Source: Ifrita kowaldi
Lineage: Eukaryota; Chordata; Aves; Passeriformes; Cinclosomatidae
Length of the DNA: 64,000 nt
Reading direction: 5' to 3'
Assembly (NCBI GenBank): GCA_013398055.1
Contig: VZRS01014160.1
Location: 62,001-126,000 of the forward strand
The translations under genes were made by a program, and so were the position numbers. The notes under the pieces were generated by a model. The model did no database searches, was not told where the DNA came from, and saw only the letters and a list, made by a program, of their open reading frames with translations. Below, piece after piece: positions 49,119-60,346 of the stretch; within the stretch, counting starts at the first letter, position 1, and the number at the start of each line of letters is the position of its first letter.

Positions 49119-52100
49119 TATAGGGCACAAGATAAAGACAGAAAATGGCACAGTGATGACAGAGGGGAATAAATGTAACAGTAATTCATCTTCTAAATAA
49201 TTAAGAAAAAAAGGAAATGGATTCTAGGCAGACATTTTAGAGGTGCCAGTTTCTGCAGGGAAGCAGATCAGATGTAGCAAATATCCAAATGTGTCACAAG
49301 TTGCTTGAATGCCTGCAGAGGCAACCCAAGCTGACTGGAGGCAGCTCTGGCTGTGTCACATACTGTAGGAGTACGGGCAAAATAGAGAAGATTTCCTTAA
49401 ATTTCTAAAATTTCCTTAATCCCTGCTCTGCTCAAATATCCAAGTGCATCAGTGCCTGAATTTATTTTTTAAAGCAAATGGCAATGAAATATAAATGCTG
49501 CAGACTGAAGGACAAAATATTTGCAACTTCTTCCTACCTCTTTATTTTCAAGTGATGTATTTGCTTGCAGTTTTAGCAATCTGCTTTGAATTTTGCTTCT
49601 TTTGGATTTCCATGGCCCCTTTGACCCTCCAGAAGTCACTTTTGTTATCAGTTTATTTGCCTCTGATGTGTACTTGGGTCCATCTTGTACAACTTTGAAC
49701 ATGGATGGCGGAGGCTAGTATCAAGTGCAAATACCTTGGTTAAAATCTTGTAAGACAGATTACACAGAAATAAAATTTGTTGTTTACTCTATTTTGTATG
49801 CCACATTTTTGAGTTTGATGGCCATAGAAAGAAGAATAGAAACACATTTGTACTATAAATAAATATATATAGATTGTATACTCCTGAAAAACAATGACCA
49901 TGAATAAAACTGCCCTAACTATGAGAAGGTTTACCTAGCTTCCAAGCTAACTCAAACACCATGCTATTTCCCTGCTTAGCAAACAGTCAAAGATAATTGG
50001 GATAGTATAGATATGTATCATGTACTGTTCAGGTTATTTACTTTAGTGTGTTTCTCAGTGTCATTAAAATACTTTGCATTTCTATAGCACCAGTTAAAGA
50101 ATACAGAAGACCTTTACAAACTTTAATTAGTCTTCGGTGTCAGGCAGGTGTTAATTAATTCAATGCTGGAGATTGTGAAAGCAAGTGACAAAGTGGATAT
50201 CCCAGTTCATGTCAAACCGTCAGCAAAAGTGCAAATGGAATGCGTGTGACATCTTTGCACATCCTTCCTCAGCTCCAACTCCATCATTATCCAGAGCTGG
50301 TTACTGTTTACTTCAAAGACATAGTGATTAAAGATACATGGAATTCTGTATTTAGAAACCTGACTCCCATTAATAAATTAATATAATAAAATAAGAACTG
50401 GTATTTAGAATGTTTGTTATTTAGGAAGGATTAGGAGTGTATGATTGTGCCACAAATGATGGGTGCTGGTATCCAATAACATGGTAAGAAGAACAAAATC
50501 ACAGTAACAAAAGTACCATTCATGCGCACAGTTTAAGAGAGCATTAGTTGCAAAACATTTCCGATAGGAAATGGAACAGAAGAGGCACAATTACTCTGTT
50601 TCCATCTCCCCCAAAACACCATTACAAAAAGAAATTGATGCAGACAAATTACTGTAGAAAGAAATACCATCTCCCCCTTCTTCCAACACCAGTAACACAG
50701 TGATATATATATACCTTAAAAACATCAAATTACCTGACAGGCTGGAGGAACTATGAAAGAAACTGTACAAATCACTGTTTCTTTATTTGTATTGGTAAAT
50801 ACAGCACTTCAACATGTCTGCAAACTACTGCTGATGCAAAAGATATACAGACAAGTATCAACTTTAAGGGGATTAAAGCTGTTGTTTTAAGAAATGTAAA
50901 ATACTCTACCTTATCTCCTTCTTGAGTCAAAGCTTGGACACTGTATAAGTTAAGGCTTCCATTTTCCATTACTGAGGCAATATACCGTCCATTGGGGCTA
51001 ATCACTGCTGTACTAATTCCCTCTTCAGGACTCCCAATGTCAAAAAGAAGTTTGCATGTTTCTATATTGATAAATCTCATAATATTATCTTGACTTAACA
51101 CTCCAAGGACCTATAAGTTAAAAGGATTCATCCATTAATACTGCCAATGTAAAACAAAGTGGAATACCCAATTCAGCAATGACATTCCATTAAAACTAAA
51201 GGAGCAACTGAGCAAAGATTCAGCACAGTAACTTTCCTTTTGTATCTTCTGAGCCCATATCCCCAGTGCCACCCAAAGGCCCTCCAAGTATAGGTGTTGA
51301 ATCAACTAACCAAATACTCCTGTCTTAAGCTTTATAAAAAAACTGACCTGATTGGAGCCCCCATCAAAACTGCCAGGGAGGAATTCCAGATGACGGACAG
51401 CTCGCACTTTCTCAGGCATCTGGATTATTCTTATCAACCGCCTTGATTCTAAACACCATAAGTGAAGATGATTTGATTTCCCACCAGCTACCAAAGTCCG
51501 ACCATCCCTGGATCACAGATGAGGTAATGTTTCCATCAGCATACTATAATTTAAATTAGGGTTAGCTAAAGAGAGAGATTGTTCAATTTATTCTATGCCC
51601 AAGTTACTTTTGAATCAGCCCTTATTTCTGTGATACTCTCCTGAAAGAACAAAATAGCTCCTAAATAACAAAATTTGTTTTAGTAAAGGATAGTTTAAAC
51701 CTTAGTGGTCACTAAAAATCAACCTAATTTATTTCAACTGCTATGAGACTATAATAAAAACTGCTATTGATCCTTGCTGAAAGTATCAGTCACAGCAGAG
51801 TTCAAAAGCTTATCATAGCATATAGCTGAATACTTTCATAAAATACTACAAATAAAGAAAGAGAACCTATTTAAAACCATGATTTTTTAGTCTGCCTTTA
51901 GAATGTTTAAAATAGCAATTTACCTGGTAACTGCAAACACCTTATAAAATAATACAGAACCTTCTACAGGAGTTGGCAACTGGTATTTACAGTGAAGAGT
52001 ATCAAATTCCCATGCAAAAACAGAATTATCTTTGAAACAGCTGAGAATGGTGTTACTCAATGGAAGAAAAAAAACCTGGAAGAATATGGAAAAGAAAAAA

Positions 52101-55100
52101 AATGGGATGTTGTCAAGGAAGTACATTTTAAATTAACCAAAGTGCATGGCAAAATAAAACATGGTAGGTGTGGCTATTACTGTCACTGTGCAAGGGTTAG
52201 ATCTCAACAGGGAGCCAGCTGGTCCCTGTCCCCTGTGACAGTCTAGAGAGGAGCTTGCTCTCCTTGCACTGACTAAAACTTGTTGTACCCTTTGCTAAGC
52301 CAGTTTAACTCACTGAAATAACTTAAATTTTATCTGTCTTATTTTTATGACTGGTAAACTTTATTGTTTCTGATGAGTGCCAGAAAGGACGCAATATAAA
52401 TGCTGGGGACATCACTGGCTGAGATTAAGTCAGTGCTACAAAGTTCATAGTTTTGGTCTAAATGATCTCTTGGGGCCTTGAAAATCTCAAAATAGGGATA
52501 TGTGGGTTGGGTTTCATCTTAGTGACTGAAAATTGGACATTCAGGCCAAATGACTCACTTGACAGTGAGCAAAAGTAACCTATGGGGAAAAGTGTAATCT
52601 CAGCCTACCAGAGTCATTTATCTTCACTCAAAGCTGTCTGTCCTCCTTCAGGGACCCTGAGGAAGACTAGACAATGAATTGAGAGCAGATGAATGAAGTT
52701 CAAATTTTGGTAAACTGGAGTACCAAATAGTTGCTAATTTTCTGCTTTGCCATAGAAAAGTACCACAGGATGGTTACAAGCAGCTGTTGAATCAACAGTG
52801 ATGCTTTGGAAATGGTCATTGTAGATGTGTTTATCTTTTCATTTGTCTCACCTGCTATCCGTTCACTCTGCACCTCAGTCTCTATGTTTTTAAATTAGGT
52901 TTGCCCCATACGCAAGGTCACCCCAAGACACAACCTAATAGAAGGTGTATGTTGGAGTGCAACTGGGCTTAAGAGGCATCAAAAAGCACACAAGATTGGT
53001 GTGACACTGCTAGACTGGCCCACAGAGCAAGCAAGAATCCATCTTTGCACCCTGAGTGTCAGGCCTGCAGTCTAATAATAAACCTGAACTTCAGTAAAGC
53101 ACTTATTTATCTGTATGTCTTAGATCGTGGCATGAGAACAAGTACCATTATTCTAAAGACAGAAAAATGGAATCTAGATCATTTGCATAATGTCCTATAA
53201 GAAATGGTAGCACCAAACGAAGAGAGCAGGCACTTGATTCCCAAATGTGATCTATTAATTCAATCATAATCGCTATTGTTTGGCTTTAAAGGTTGTTTCC
53301 ATACTGCAACATCCTGATCCTACCAAATTCCAAGAGCCATTTACCAATAAGAAGTCCCCACACATAGCCTACACAAAGAAAGGTACTGAGCAGTAGAAAA
53401 ATCTTGTGTCCACTAAAGAAATGCATGCCTCTTTGGAGGGAAGATGTTATAATTATTTTAGCAACATGCACTACACAACAGTTTTAATAAAACAAACAAA
53501 CAAAAATTTATGGATGATCTTTCACAGTAATTGCTAGGTGACTATTTTAAGCTGACAGAATTTCTGCCTGACCCAGAACTGGGTGAGGATACTCAAATGA
53601 ATAGCCTTGGTTTCTGCAAAAGCAGCATGGCTTTTTAGTGGCCAGCCTGACGAGAACCTTGGTTTGAAGTGGTGTTTGTCAGACTATTCACTGCAGGGCA
53701 GCACGTGTGCAAGCCATGCTCAGGCACTGTGTCAGGACTTTCTGTAGTACTTAGACCAAAGTGTGACATTTGGTGGCGCAGGCAGACCTGTTTAAAAGAG
53801 TGTAATGCTAAGGGAGACCTACTTAAACCACTCCCTGACACAAACATGTCATCCTTCTCAACGCATGCTGTTCCAGTGTGTCTGTGCAGGCAAACAGAAG
53901 CAAAGAAACCACTCGGCTGAAAAGCAGCAATTTCTTTTTGCTGAGTTCCTTTTCAGCCTTGTTTGTTCCCACATTCAGTGCTTTGCATGCACACACAGAA
54001 GAGCTTTGGAATAAGAAGCTGAATGGGGCAGGTGGTGGTGACTGAAGTTACCATTATGACACCAAAACCATTTATTTAACAACACCCTTAAATCCCACTA
54101 TAATTGAGGTTGGAATCAATCTACACAGGTCCTCTGAGCCCACCCTAGGCTACAGCAAGGTCAACCTAGAAGATGGTTCCAGCTTCCAAGTTAAATTGGG
54201 TTAGTCAAGGTCATATCCAAGCAAGTTTTGAATATCTCTAAAGATGGAGGTTCCTTAAAAGTTCCCAGCAGATCACTGCAACTATTGAGTTATGATTTCA
54301 GTGGTCTGGGTGTTGTGATAGGATGAGAGTTAAGATGATATGCCCAAAGATAACAAAAAAGATTCAGCTGTATTTTAAAGACTATTTACAAGTAATGTGA
54401 TTTTAATATGTGATGTTATACCTCCTGTGGTGTGCTTGTTCACCCTTTAGCAGTTGCTCTTTACTCACCTTTTGTATACCCACAGACTGACGAACATTCA
54501 GCTTTCTTATTCTTTGAAAGGTGTCCAAGTCCCACAGTTGAGCTGTATCAGTGGAAGTAGTGATGGCATACTTGCCAGAGCCATGGACAGAGATGGAAGA
54601 CACTGAAGAATCATGGCCTCTCATCCAACTAACTAGCTCCTGGGTTCCTGCAGAAGTTGATGAAAATGATATGAAAGTCAAAGTGGAACAACTACTACTT
54701 TATTGTCAACACTATGCTGTGAAAGAGACTTTTAAGCACAACTAGTATATAACCATTTGCCATCACAGCCCAACAAACAAGAAACAAAGGTCTCAGTCTC
54801 CAAACAGCTATTAAACTGTAGAGAGGCACAACTTCCTCCTCGTCTCCAAATAACTGATTTTATAAGTTATGCTCTGTTCTGAACAGAAAGCTAACTTGCA
54901 CAGACTTGTTTAATGTAGCCTAAAAATCAATCTTAAAAAGTCATGAACAATGTGATCAGTGAAGTTTAGCATGCCTCATAGAATATCTGATGTGAACACC
55001 CACAGAAGCTGAGACTGAATGTTCTAGTTAGAATTCTGCACTTGTTTTTACTTGTGGACAGAATGTGTGAATGATTACACAACTATTTACAGGTGCAAAG

Positions 55101-58100
55101 AAGAAAGGTTTAATGACAACGGGCTATGACTATAGAAAGGCAGAGTCAGAAAGCAACAGCTCATTAATTCTTTTAGAATCCAAAACATTTTTATGCTGTG
55201 CACTGCATTCTAAGGAAATGGTTCCTCTGACTACATTGGCTCCCACTTGTGACTGCATGACCACTAATCTTCCCTCAGCAACCAAACTGCACTTGTGGCA
55301 ATTACACTGTTTACATTGGGTGGTTTGCCTGGCAGCCCATGGGGTGGTTCCAGCTACTGCTGTGGCATCAAAGATAGGAAATGGCTATAAAGCAGCTCAT
55401 AAAGACTAACAGTCAAACTTTCTGCTGTGCTTACAGACAATGGAGTGCTTAAAGCTATCATCACCTGAGAGGTGACATGGGATTAGAGAGTCTTCTAAAG
55501 AAGGGGATGGAGCCCATCAAGTAAGTACAATCTAACACCCCCTAAGGATAGTTCACCCAGTACCAACTTAGGTGAGTACCATTTGTATTTTAGAACATTC
55601 TTCAGTATGACTTGATAGTGCATCCAAGCATCTTAAGTTTGGTCTTCCTGTTGTTGAAAGGAAGACAAAAAGTGCAGAGGATTTCAGACTTTTACTCTGA
55701 CTCTTCCTCTATTTTGAGGAACATTGTGTTACATTAAAATCTTCACAGATAATCTCCAACTCAAACCCTAAAACTGTAGATGAGTGATTCCTACTGCTTT
55801 TTAAAAAGATTGAAATCCAGATTATATTTGGATATAATGGAGACATTACAACTACATCTCCTGATAGCTAAAGAATAATTTATGAAGAATGGATTGTTAC
55901 TGCCCTTTACCATTTAACTTCTAATCAAGACAGAGACACACAGCTGTGAAGTTAATATTTAATATTGCTTTTGAATAAGGATATAGAACTACTTGAATAC
56001 TCAAAAGTATTGACATTTCTTTTAGTGTACATTGTCACTTTGTTCAAATATTTTACTGTAAATATAGTTAAGAAATTGTTCAGTTGCAAACTAACATACT
56101 GTCATCTGGCTTTGGTTTTAATGGAGTACCTCATTCTAAGCAAACATATAAAAAACTGCTTTTAAAAAAAGGTAACATACATAACTACAGTCCTGTGGTG
56201 GGCTTCAGTTAAACAGATGCCTGTGTGACTCAGTGGGAATGAAGAACTTTGACAAAGCAAAGGGTTCATTTAGGTTCATTTACCCACAGGACTATAACCA
56301 ACACGAGCCCAAACTTTTCTTTGTCAGACAGATGGCATGAAATACACAGTATGATTTCCATAAAACAAACTATCCAAAAAATTAAGATCAAAACTAAAAT
56401 TATATAAGTTTTCATGCCAATACAAATAGCATTTAAGCCTTGAAGTTACTCCTTACCTGTATCAAAGCACTTAACAGAATAATCTGCCAAAGCCACAAGG
56501 AACTCTGTCTTTCTGCGAAGATTAAATGCCAAAGCAGTGCAAGCTTGCATTGTTCTCTGAACAAGGCTGAATCTATTTAAAAATACATATTCTCATTGTG
56601 TTAGGAAACTTTGGTTCATTCAATGTCAAGTGAAGCAAAATAACTTAACCGGTTTCAATATATTTCACAGAAAGAAAAAATAAATCAACTCAAAAGAAGG
56701 GGGTAAGTAAATCATATCTAATTATAATAGATAAAAAAATCAGTGCTAGTATTTTAAAACTCAGTAGTAAAAAGCTAAAGGACTGGTTGATGTATTTCTG
56801 CGAATGGAAACACTAGGTTTAGTCTACTGTAATTCACGGCTCATTCATTGATCCGTATTGGCCAAAGAATAACTTCTTGTGGTAGCACTTAAGTTCTGTG
56901 GCATTGCTGTTCAGTTTAGTTACAAGCCTCTGATCTTTTTGAGCAGCTAAACAAATGAAATAACATTTAAGGAGCCTACATGAGACACTGGGTTGTAGTT
57001 TCAGCCCTGAGCAAACTATTATCTATTTAAAACTATCTAGTTAAAACCCAACCTATGGGATCCTGTCCAGGCAAGTTCCACACCCCTGAATGCTACAGAT
57101 GTCCCAGACAATTAAAAAGTCTTGACAGAAATATTCTTACCTGTTCCCATTCAAGTCAAAAACATATATATTCCCTTGGCGGTCTCCAGCAAGGAGAGAA
57201 TCCCCAGAACTGTCAAAAGCCACATTCAGGAAATGTATTGTCTTTGAATGGTACCCTTGGACACTGCGAATGATGTTTACTATAACTCTGTGAAGAAAGC
57301 CAGCAAAACAACCACACTTAGGATCATTTTATTACCACGTATATTTGCAAGACAAAGGATTAAAAGCTTTCTATCTTATGATTTGACAAATCTGATATTC
57401 CATGTTCTATGAAAAATCTTCCATGAAATCCATGTATTTCTAAGATAAAGAATACACTACAGAGGAAGTAATTCACTGGGTTGGAAGGTAGGTAGGGGGA
57501 AATTCACCATTCACAATCCTTTTGTGTGGTTCCTGGTTACCTGATTTCCACTATCAATGAATAACACTAATAATATATGCTGATGTATCATCTACCAACA
57601 AATCTGAAAGCCCAGTTCAACACTCAGCAAGGCATGGCTTATCATTACCAGTGCAAAGAAACGTTCTAGAAAACTGAGAGGCTGTGCATTACTGTAAGGA
57701 ACCACTCTGATTAGGTGTGGGAAAAATCAGTTTTAGTATCACTTCTTTTCACAGTCTTCAAAAGCATGGGGATTGTTAAACCTGGAAAAGAGAAGGCTCT
57801 GGGGTAATCTAATTGTGGTCTTCCAGTACCTGAAGAGAGCCTACAAGAAAGGTATAGAGAGACTTTTTACAGGGGCCTGGAATGACAAGACAAGGATGAA
57901 TGGCTTCAAACTGAAAGAGAGTAGGTTTAGATTAAGTTTAGACATTAGGAAAAAATTCTTTACTGTGAGGGTGGTGAGATACTGAATCAGACTCCCCAGA
58001 GAAGTTCTGGGTGCTCCAACCCTGGAAGTATTCAAGGCCAGGCTGGATGGTGCTCTGAGCAACCTGGTCTAGTGGAAGGCCCATGGCAGAGGGGTTGGAA

Positions 58101-59290
58101 CTAGGTGATCTTTAAGGCCCCTTCCACTCCAAACCATTCTATGATTCTATGAAGAAAGCCTTGTTTATTACTATTCATCTGAGATATTATAGAAAAAAAG
58201 TTTCCAGTTATCCATTTCTTTCCTTGTAGGGTGCTGTCCACATAATACAGAGCCAGATGCAGAAATGTGCAGAATAAGCTGTAAGAGGAAGGTTTTTCCA
58301 GGAAGTAGGACATCAAGATTTAGAAGATCTGCTACTCCTGGCTTTACTGCCTAACACTAAGCAAGCCAATCATTTTGTATTATCACTTGGATATAAATTC
58401 ACAGTTAAACTAAACACCTAAACTGTGCAGGATATTGGCAGGCTGATTAAAGACTGCAGAACACTTGCAGAATGCTCTGACCACGGTTATATAAAATGCT
58501 GATAGCTCTCTGAGACACAGAATATGCTACTCAGCACTTGCATGGGGCTGTGGGTGTATGCTACAAAGTCTGAGTGAACACCAGAAGAAGAGTCATACAG
58601 ACGTGGTGCAGACTAGAGATAGAACTAATTGCACCTCACTGTTAAGCCTGTGCTTTTCTTCAATAAAAGGGCCATAAAAATGAAACTAGAAAGATAAGAT
58701 ATTTTAAATTATAATTAAAATCTAGTGACGTGCGTGTGGGATTATGACATTAAAGACCCTAACAAATGAAGTATGACTTCTGCTTCTAAAACCACCCTGA
58801 AACACAAGTACTTATCACCGCAGCTACAGTACCTCCCAAGACCTTCTCAACGTCGCTCTCTGCCTTTCAGAAGTTTTCCTGCCACTAAACTAACCCAGGA
58901 GAACAGAGTTAGGAGTTCACGGTGCTGCATTCAGAGTCCCTCAGGGCAGAGGCACCCAAAGCAGCATTTGTGCTGCTGCTGCTCTTCGGCTTGGACCAGG
59001 CAGTATTTACATAGCATACCACACTGCGATTAAACTCTGGCAATTCCCCCACGGCATTTTATTCAATACGACCAAAACCGAAGCACTAAACTGGGGTAAG
59101 TGTCCAGCTAAGCTGTGAGCAGCCTGAGCACGGAGGTTTCACAGCATCCTTGAGGACCTGCTCCGCTTTCAAGAGAGCATGAGTGCCAAGAGGATGGCGC
59201 CAGACTNCGTTACCCCCGCGGTGCGGCCGCCCCGGCCCTGCGGGTCCAGACGGGCCCCTGCCGCCGCTCGCCCAGATCGCAGCGCTCCAT
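36492..59290 (-). CDS. TBC1D31: TBC1D31 (WDR67), complete, 22 coding exons
   Basis: Twenty-two exons with GT-AG borders join without any frame error from ATG 59290-59288 to TGA 36494-36492, giving 1079 residues (human 1066). Exon coordinates are listed in the three block entries that follow. The product has WD40 repeats (about residues 27-345), a TBC domain (about 405-630) and a long coiled-coil tail (about 690-1000). The human protein is a centriolar-satellite/basal-body factor needed for ciliogenesis; it anchors PKA and the ubiquitin ligase praja2 to control OFD1. The N-terminus MERCDLGERRQGPVWTRR aligns with human MQSTDLGNKESGKIWHRK, which fixes the start. The gene is head to head with DERL1, with start codons about 1.06 kb apart. 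A CR1 lies just 5' of the start codon. Confidence 0.96.
43485..43605 (+). mobile_element. CR1 LINE 3'-end fragment in TBC1D31 intron 15
   Basis: 'ggttagggacatggtttagt', 'ttagactcgatgatcttaaa' and 'tttccaacttaaatgtttct' match a CR1 3' tail in + orientation, antisense to TBC1D31. Confidence 0.8.
44924..49714 (-). other. TBC1D31: TBC1D31 exons 8-14: linker and TBC domain
   Basis: Exons: 49714-49538, 48741-48662, 48558-48412, 48151-48018, 47064-46931, 46347-46168, 45156-44924. The TBC fold begins near GLNKKRLRALLKGFGEYPAK and includes YRMFVWRSLLQLPENH, TLSALAHWSAIFAETPYMPL, CQHWFEYFPNPP and REEWLKVFDNIFSNHPSY. TBC domains normally supply an arginine finger in IxxDxxR and a glutamine in YxQ. Neither motif is evident here, as I also recall for human TBC1D31, so Rab-GAP activity is doubtful and the domain may be structural. 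Exon 8 is a less conserved basic linker. Confidence 0.92.
49084..49118 (+). repeat. Compound (TA)n(CA)n microsatellite in TBC1D31 intron 8
   Basis: About nine AT units (49084-49102) run straight into about eight AC units (to 49118). It lies between exons 8 and 9 and is a likely length-polymorphic site. Confidence 0.95.
54105..54300 (-). mobile_element. Old CR1-like fragment in TBC1D31 intron 4
   Basis: 'gaggttggaatcaatctaca', 'ggtcaacctagaagatggtt' and 'gcaagttttgaatatctcta' correspond to the antisense CR1 3' UTR phrases 'ttttgaatatctccaaggatggag'. Strongly diverged, so an old copy. Confidence 0.6.
57768..58152 (+). mobile_element. CR1 LINE 3' portion in TBC1D31 intron 1
   Basis: Read on +, it gives LEKRRLWGNLIVVFQYLKRA, the RT C-terminus, then a 3' UTR ending ccattctatgattctatgaa, the diagnostic CR1 8-mer tail. 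It is antisense to the gene and truncated at the 5' end, as usual. Confidence 0.93.
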
Positions 59291-59324
59291 CCCCGCCCGG
59301 CGCCGCCGCTCCCGCNGGTGGTGC

Positions 59325-59588
59325 TAGCGACAGGACGAGAAGCAACGGCCTTAAACTAAAACACAAGAAGTTTCACCTCAACAGGAGGAAGAACTTCTTT
59401 ACGTTGAGGATGGCAGAGCACTGAACAGGCTGCCCAGGGAGGTCGTGGAGTCTCCCTCTCTGGAGACATTCCAAACCCACCTGGACGCACTTCTACGTAA
59501 CCTGATCTAAGTGGCCCTGCCTTGGCAGCGGGGTTGGACTGGATGATGTCCAGAGGTCCCTTCCAACTCTAACGATTCTGTAATTCAA
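59325..59588 (+). mobile_element. CR1 LINE 3' end inserted in the TBC1D31/DERL1 promoter
   Basis: From 59325 the sequence reads like 'aggacgagaagcaacggcct', 'agtttcacctcaacaggagg', 'ggttggactggatgatgtcc' and ends 'aacgattctgtaattcaa', a typical CR1 3' UTR with the terminal repeats. It starts about 35 bases 5' of the TBC1D31 ATG as assembled. It points toward DERL1 and is antisense to TBC1D31. Confidence 0.9.
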
Positions 59589-59840
59589 GGGGAACGTGCT
59601 CCTTCGTTATCTAACCGGGTATCTCCGGGCTGCCGCTTCAACTACCCTGCAGAGGCTCAGGTGGGCCCGGGCCAGCCCTGNGCTGCCCTCAGAGCTCCGC
59701 CCACGCTCCAAACCGGGGGGCGCCGCACGCGTGGTACAGCCCGCTCCCGCTTCACCAACGGAGAGGAGCCGGAAAGGAGGCGAGCGCTCCCCCCCCAGAT
59801 GTCGGGGAATGGAACCGTTCCAACTCCGGCTTCGCAGGCT

Positions 59841-59856
59841 GCTGGGAGTTGTAGTT
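59841..59856 (-). promoter_or_regulatory. ZNF143/THAP11-type promoter motif
   Basis: The - strand reads AACTACAACTCCCAGC, close to the ACTACAATTCCCAG element bound by ZNF143/THAP11 in many CpG-island and bidirectional promoters. Confidence 0.55.
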
Positions 59857-60179
59857 TTCCTCGCCGGCGACGGGAAGGGGCCTGGATGGGAACGGGAGAG
59901 CGGAGCGTGGGTAGCGCCGGGCAGCGAAGTAAAAACGAGTAAAAACGTCCCGTCCTCGCAGGTAGATGTGTTTATAACGCAGTGCAATAGGTCACTAAGA
60001 AACACGGCTGTCGCAGGCGCAGGACTTGCTGCCGGTTCCCTCCTGTTTCCCGCGCCCCCGCATTACAAGCGCCTCCCGGGGAAGGGACCGCTGACTGGCC
60101 CGACGACCCCGTCGCCCGGCAGCGGCGGCTCGCTCCCCGTTCCACCTCCGGGGCGGGACTGCCGGTGGCCGGGGCGGGG

Positions 60180-60187
60180 CCGGAAGT
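60180..60187 (+). promoter_or_regulatory. ETS-family site upstream of DERL1
   Basis: CCGGAAGT, the consensus for GABP/ELK-type ETS factors, 160 bases before the DERL1 ATG and next to GC boxes. A common core element of housekeeping bidirectional promoters. Confidence 0.55.
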
Positions 60188-60346
60188 AGCGGCGGCGGCT
60201 CGGCCGAATTCGGGGGCGCCACGTCTGTGTCGGGGCCCCTTCCGTGACCGGGCGGCGGCGGCGGGAGCAGCTGAACCCTCGTCTCGTCTGTTCCTCAGCA
60301 GCCAGTTCGTGGCGAGGCCTCGGCGGCGGCCAGGCGCGGCTGCGAC

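Larger units (their letters stand above)
50910..59290 (-). other. TBC1D31: TBC1D31 exons 1-7: N-terminus and WD40 block
   Basis: Exons: 59290-59214, 57287-57141, 56572-56457, 54647-54469, 52075-51924, 51507-51348, 51110-50910. Exon 1 ends GG and is completed by A of exon 2 to Gly. Recognisable blade signatures include SLLAGDRQGNIYVFDLNGN (exon 2), GHDSSVSSISVHGSGKYAIT and TAQLWDLDTFQ (exon 4), LSCFKDNSVFAWEFDTL (exon 5), LVAGGKSNHLHLWCLESRR (exon 6) and SPNGRYIASVMENGSLNLYS (exon 7). These form one beta-propeller, presumably for protein contacts at satellites. Introns 4 and 1 carry CR1 pieces (54105-54300, 57768-58152). Confidence 0.93.
59200..60346. promoter_or_regulatory. Bidirectional CpG-island promoter, TBC1D31 (-) and DERL1 (+)
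   Basis: The two start codons face away from each other at 59290 and 60347. The interval is rich in CG dinucleotides except for the CR1 at 59325-59588. Nearest to DERL1 are an ETS-type CCGGAAGT at 60180-60187 and GC boxes at 60151-60157 and about 60171-60179; no TATA box is evident. Single Ns at 59207, 59316 and 59681 mark unfinished GC-rich spots. Shared regulation is an inference from layout. Confidence 0.7.

Noticed and set aside
59596..60189. 197-codon + strand frame upstream of DERL1
   Set aside because: It lies in the CpG-island promoter, contains an N, and matches no protein. The DERL1 start at 60347 is supported by homology.
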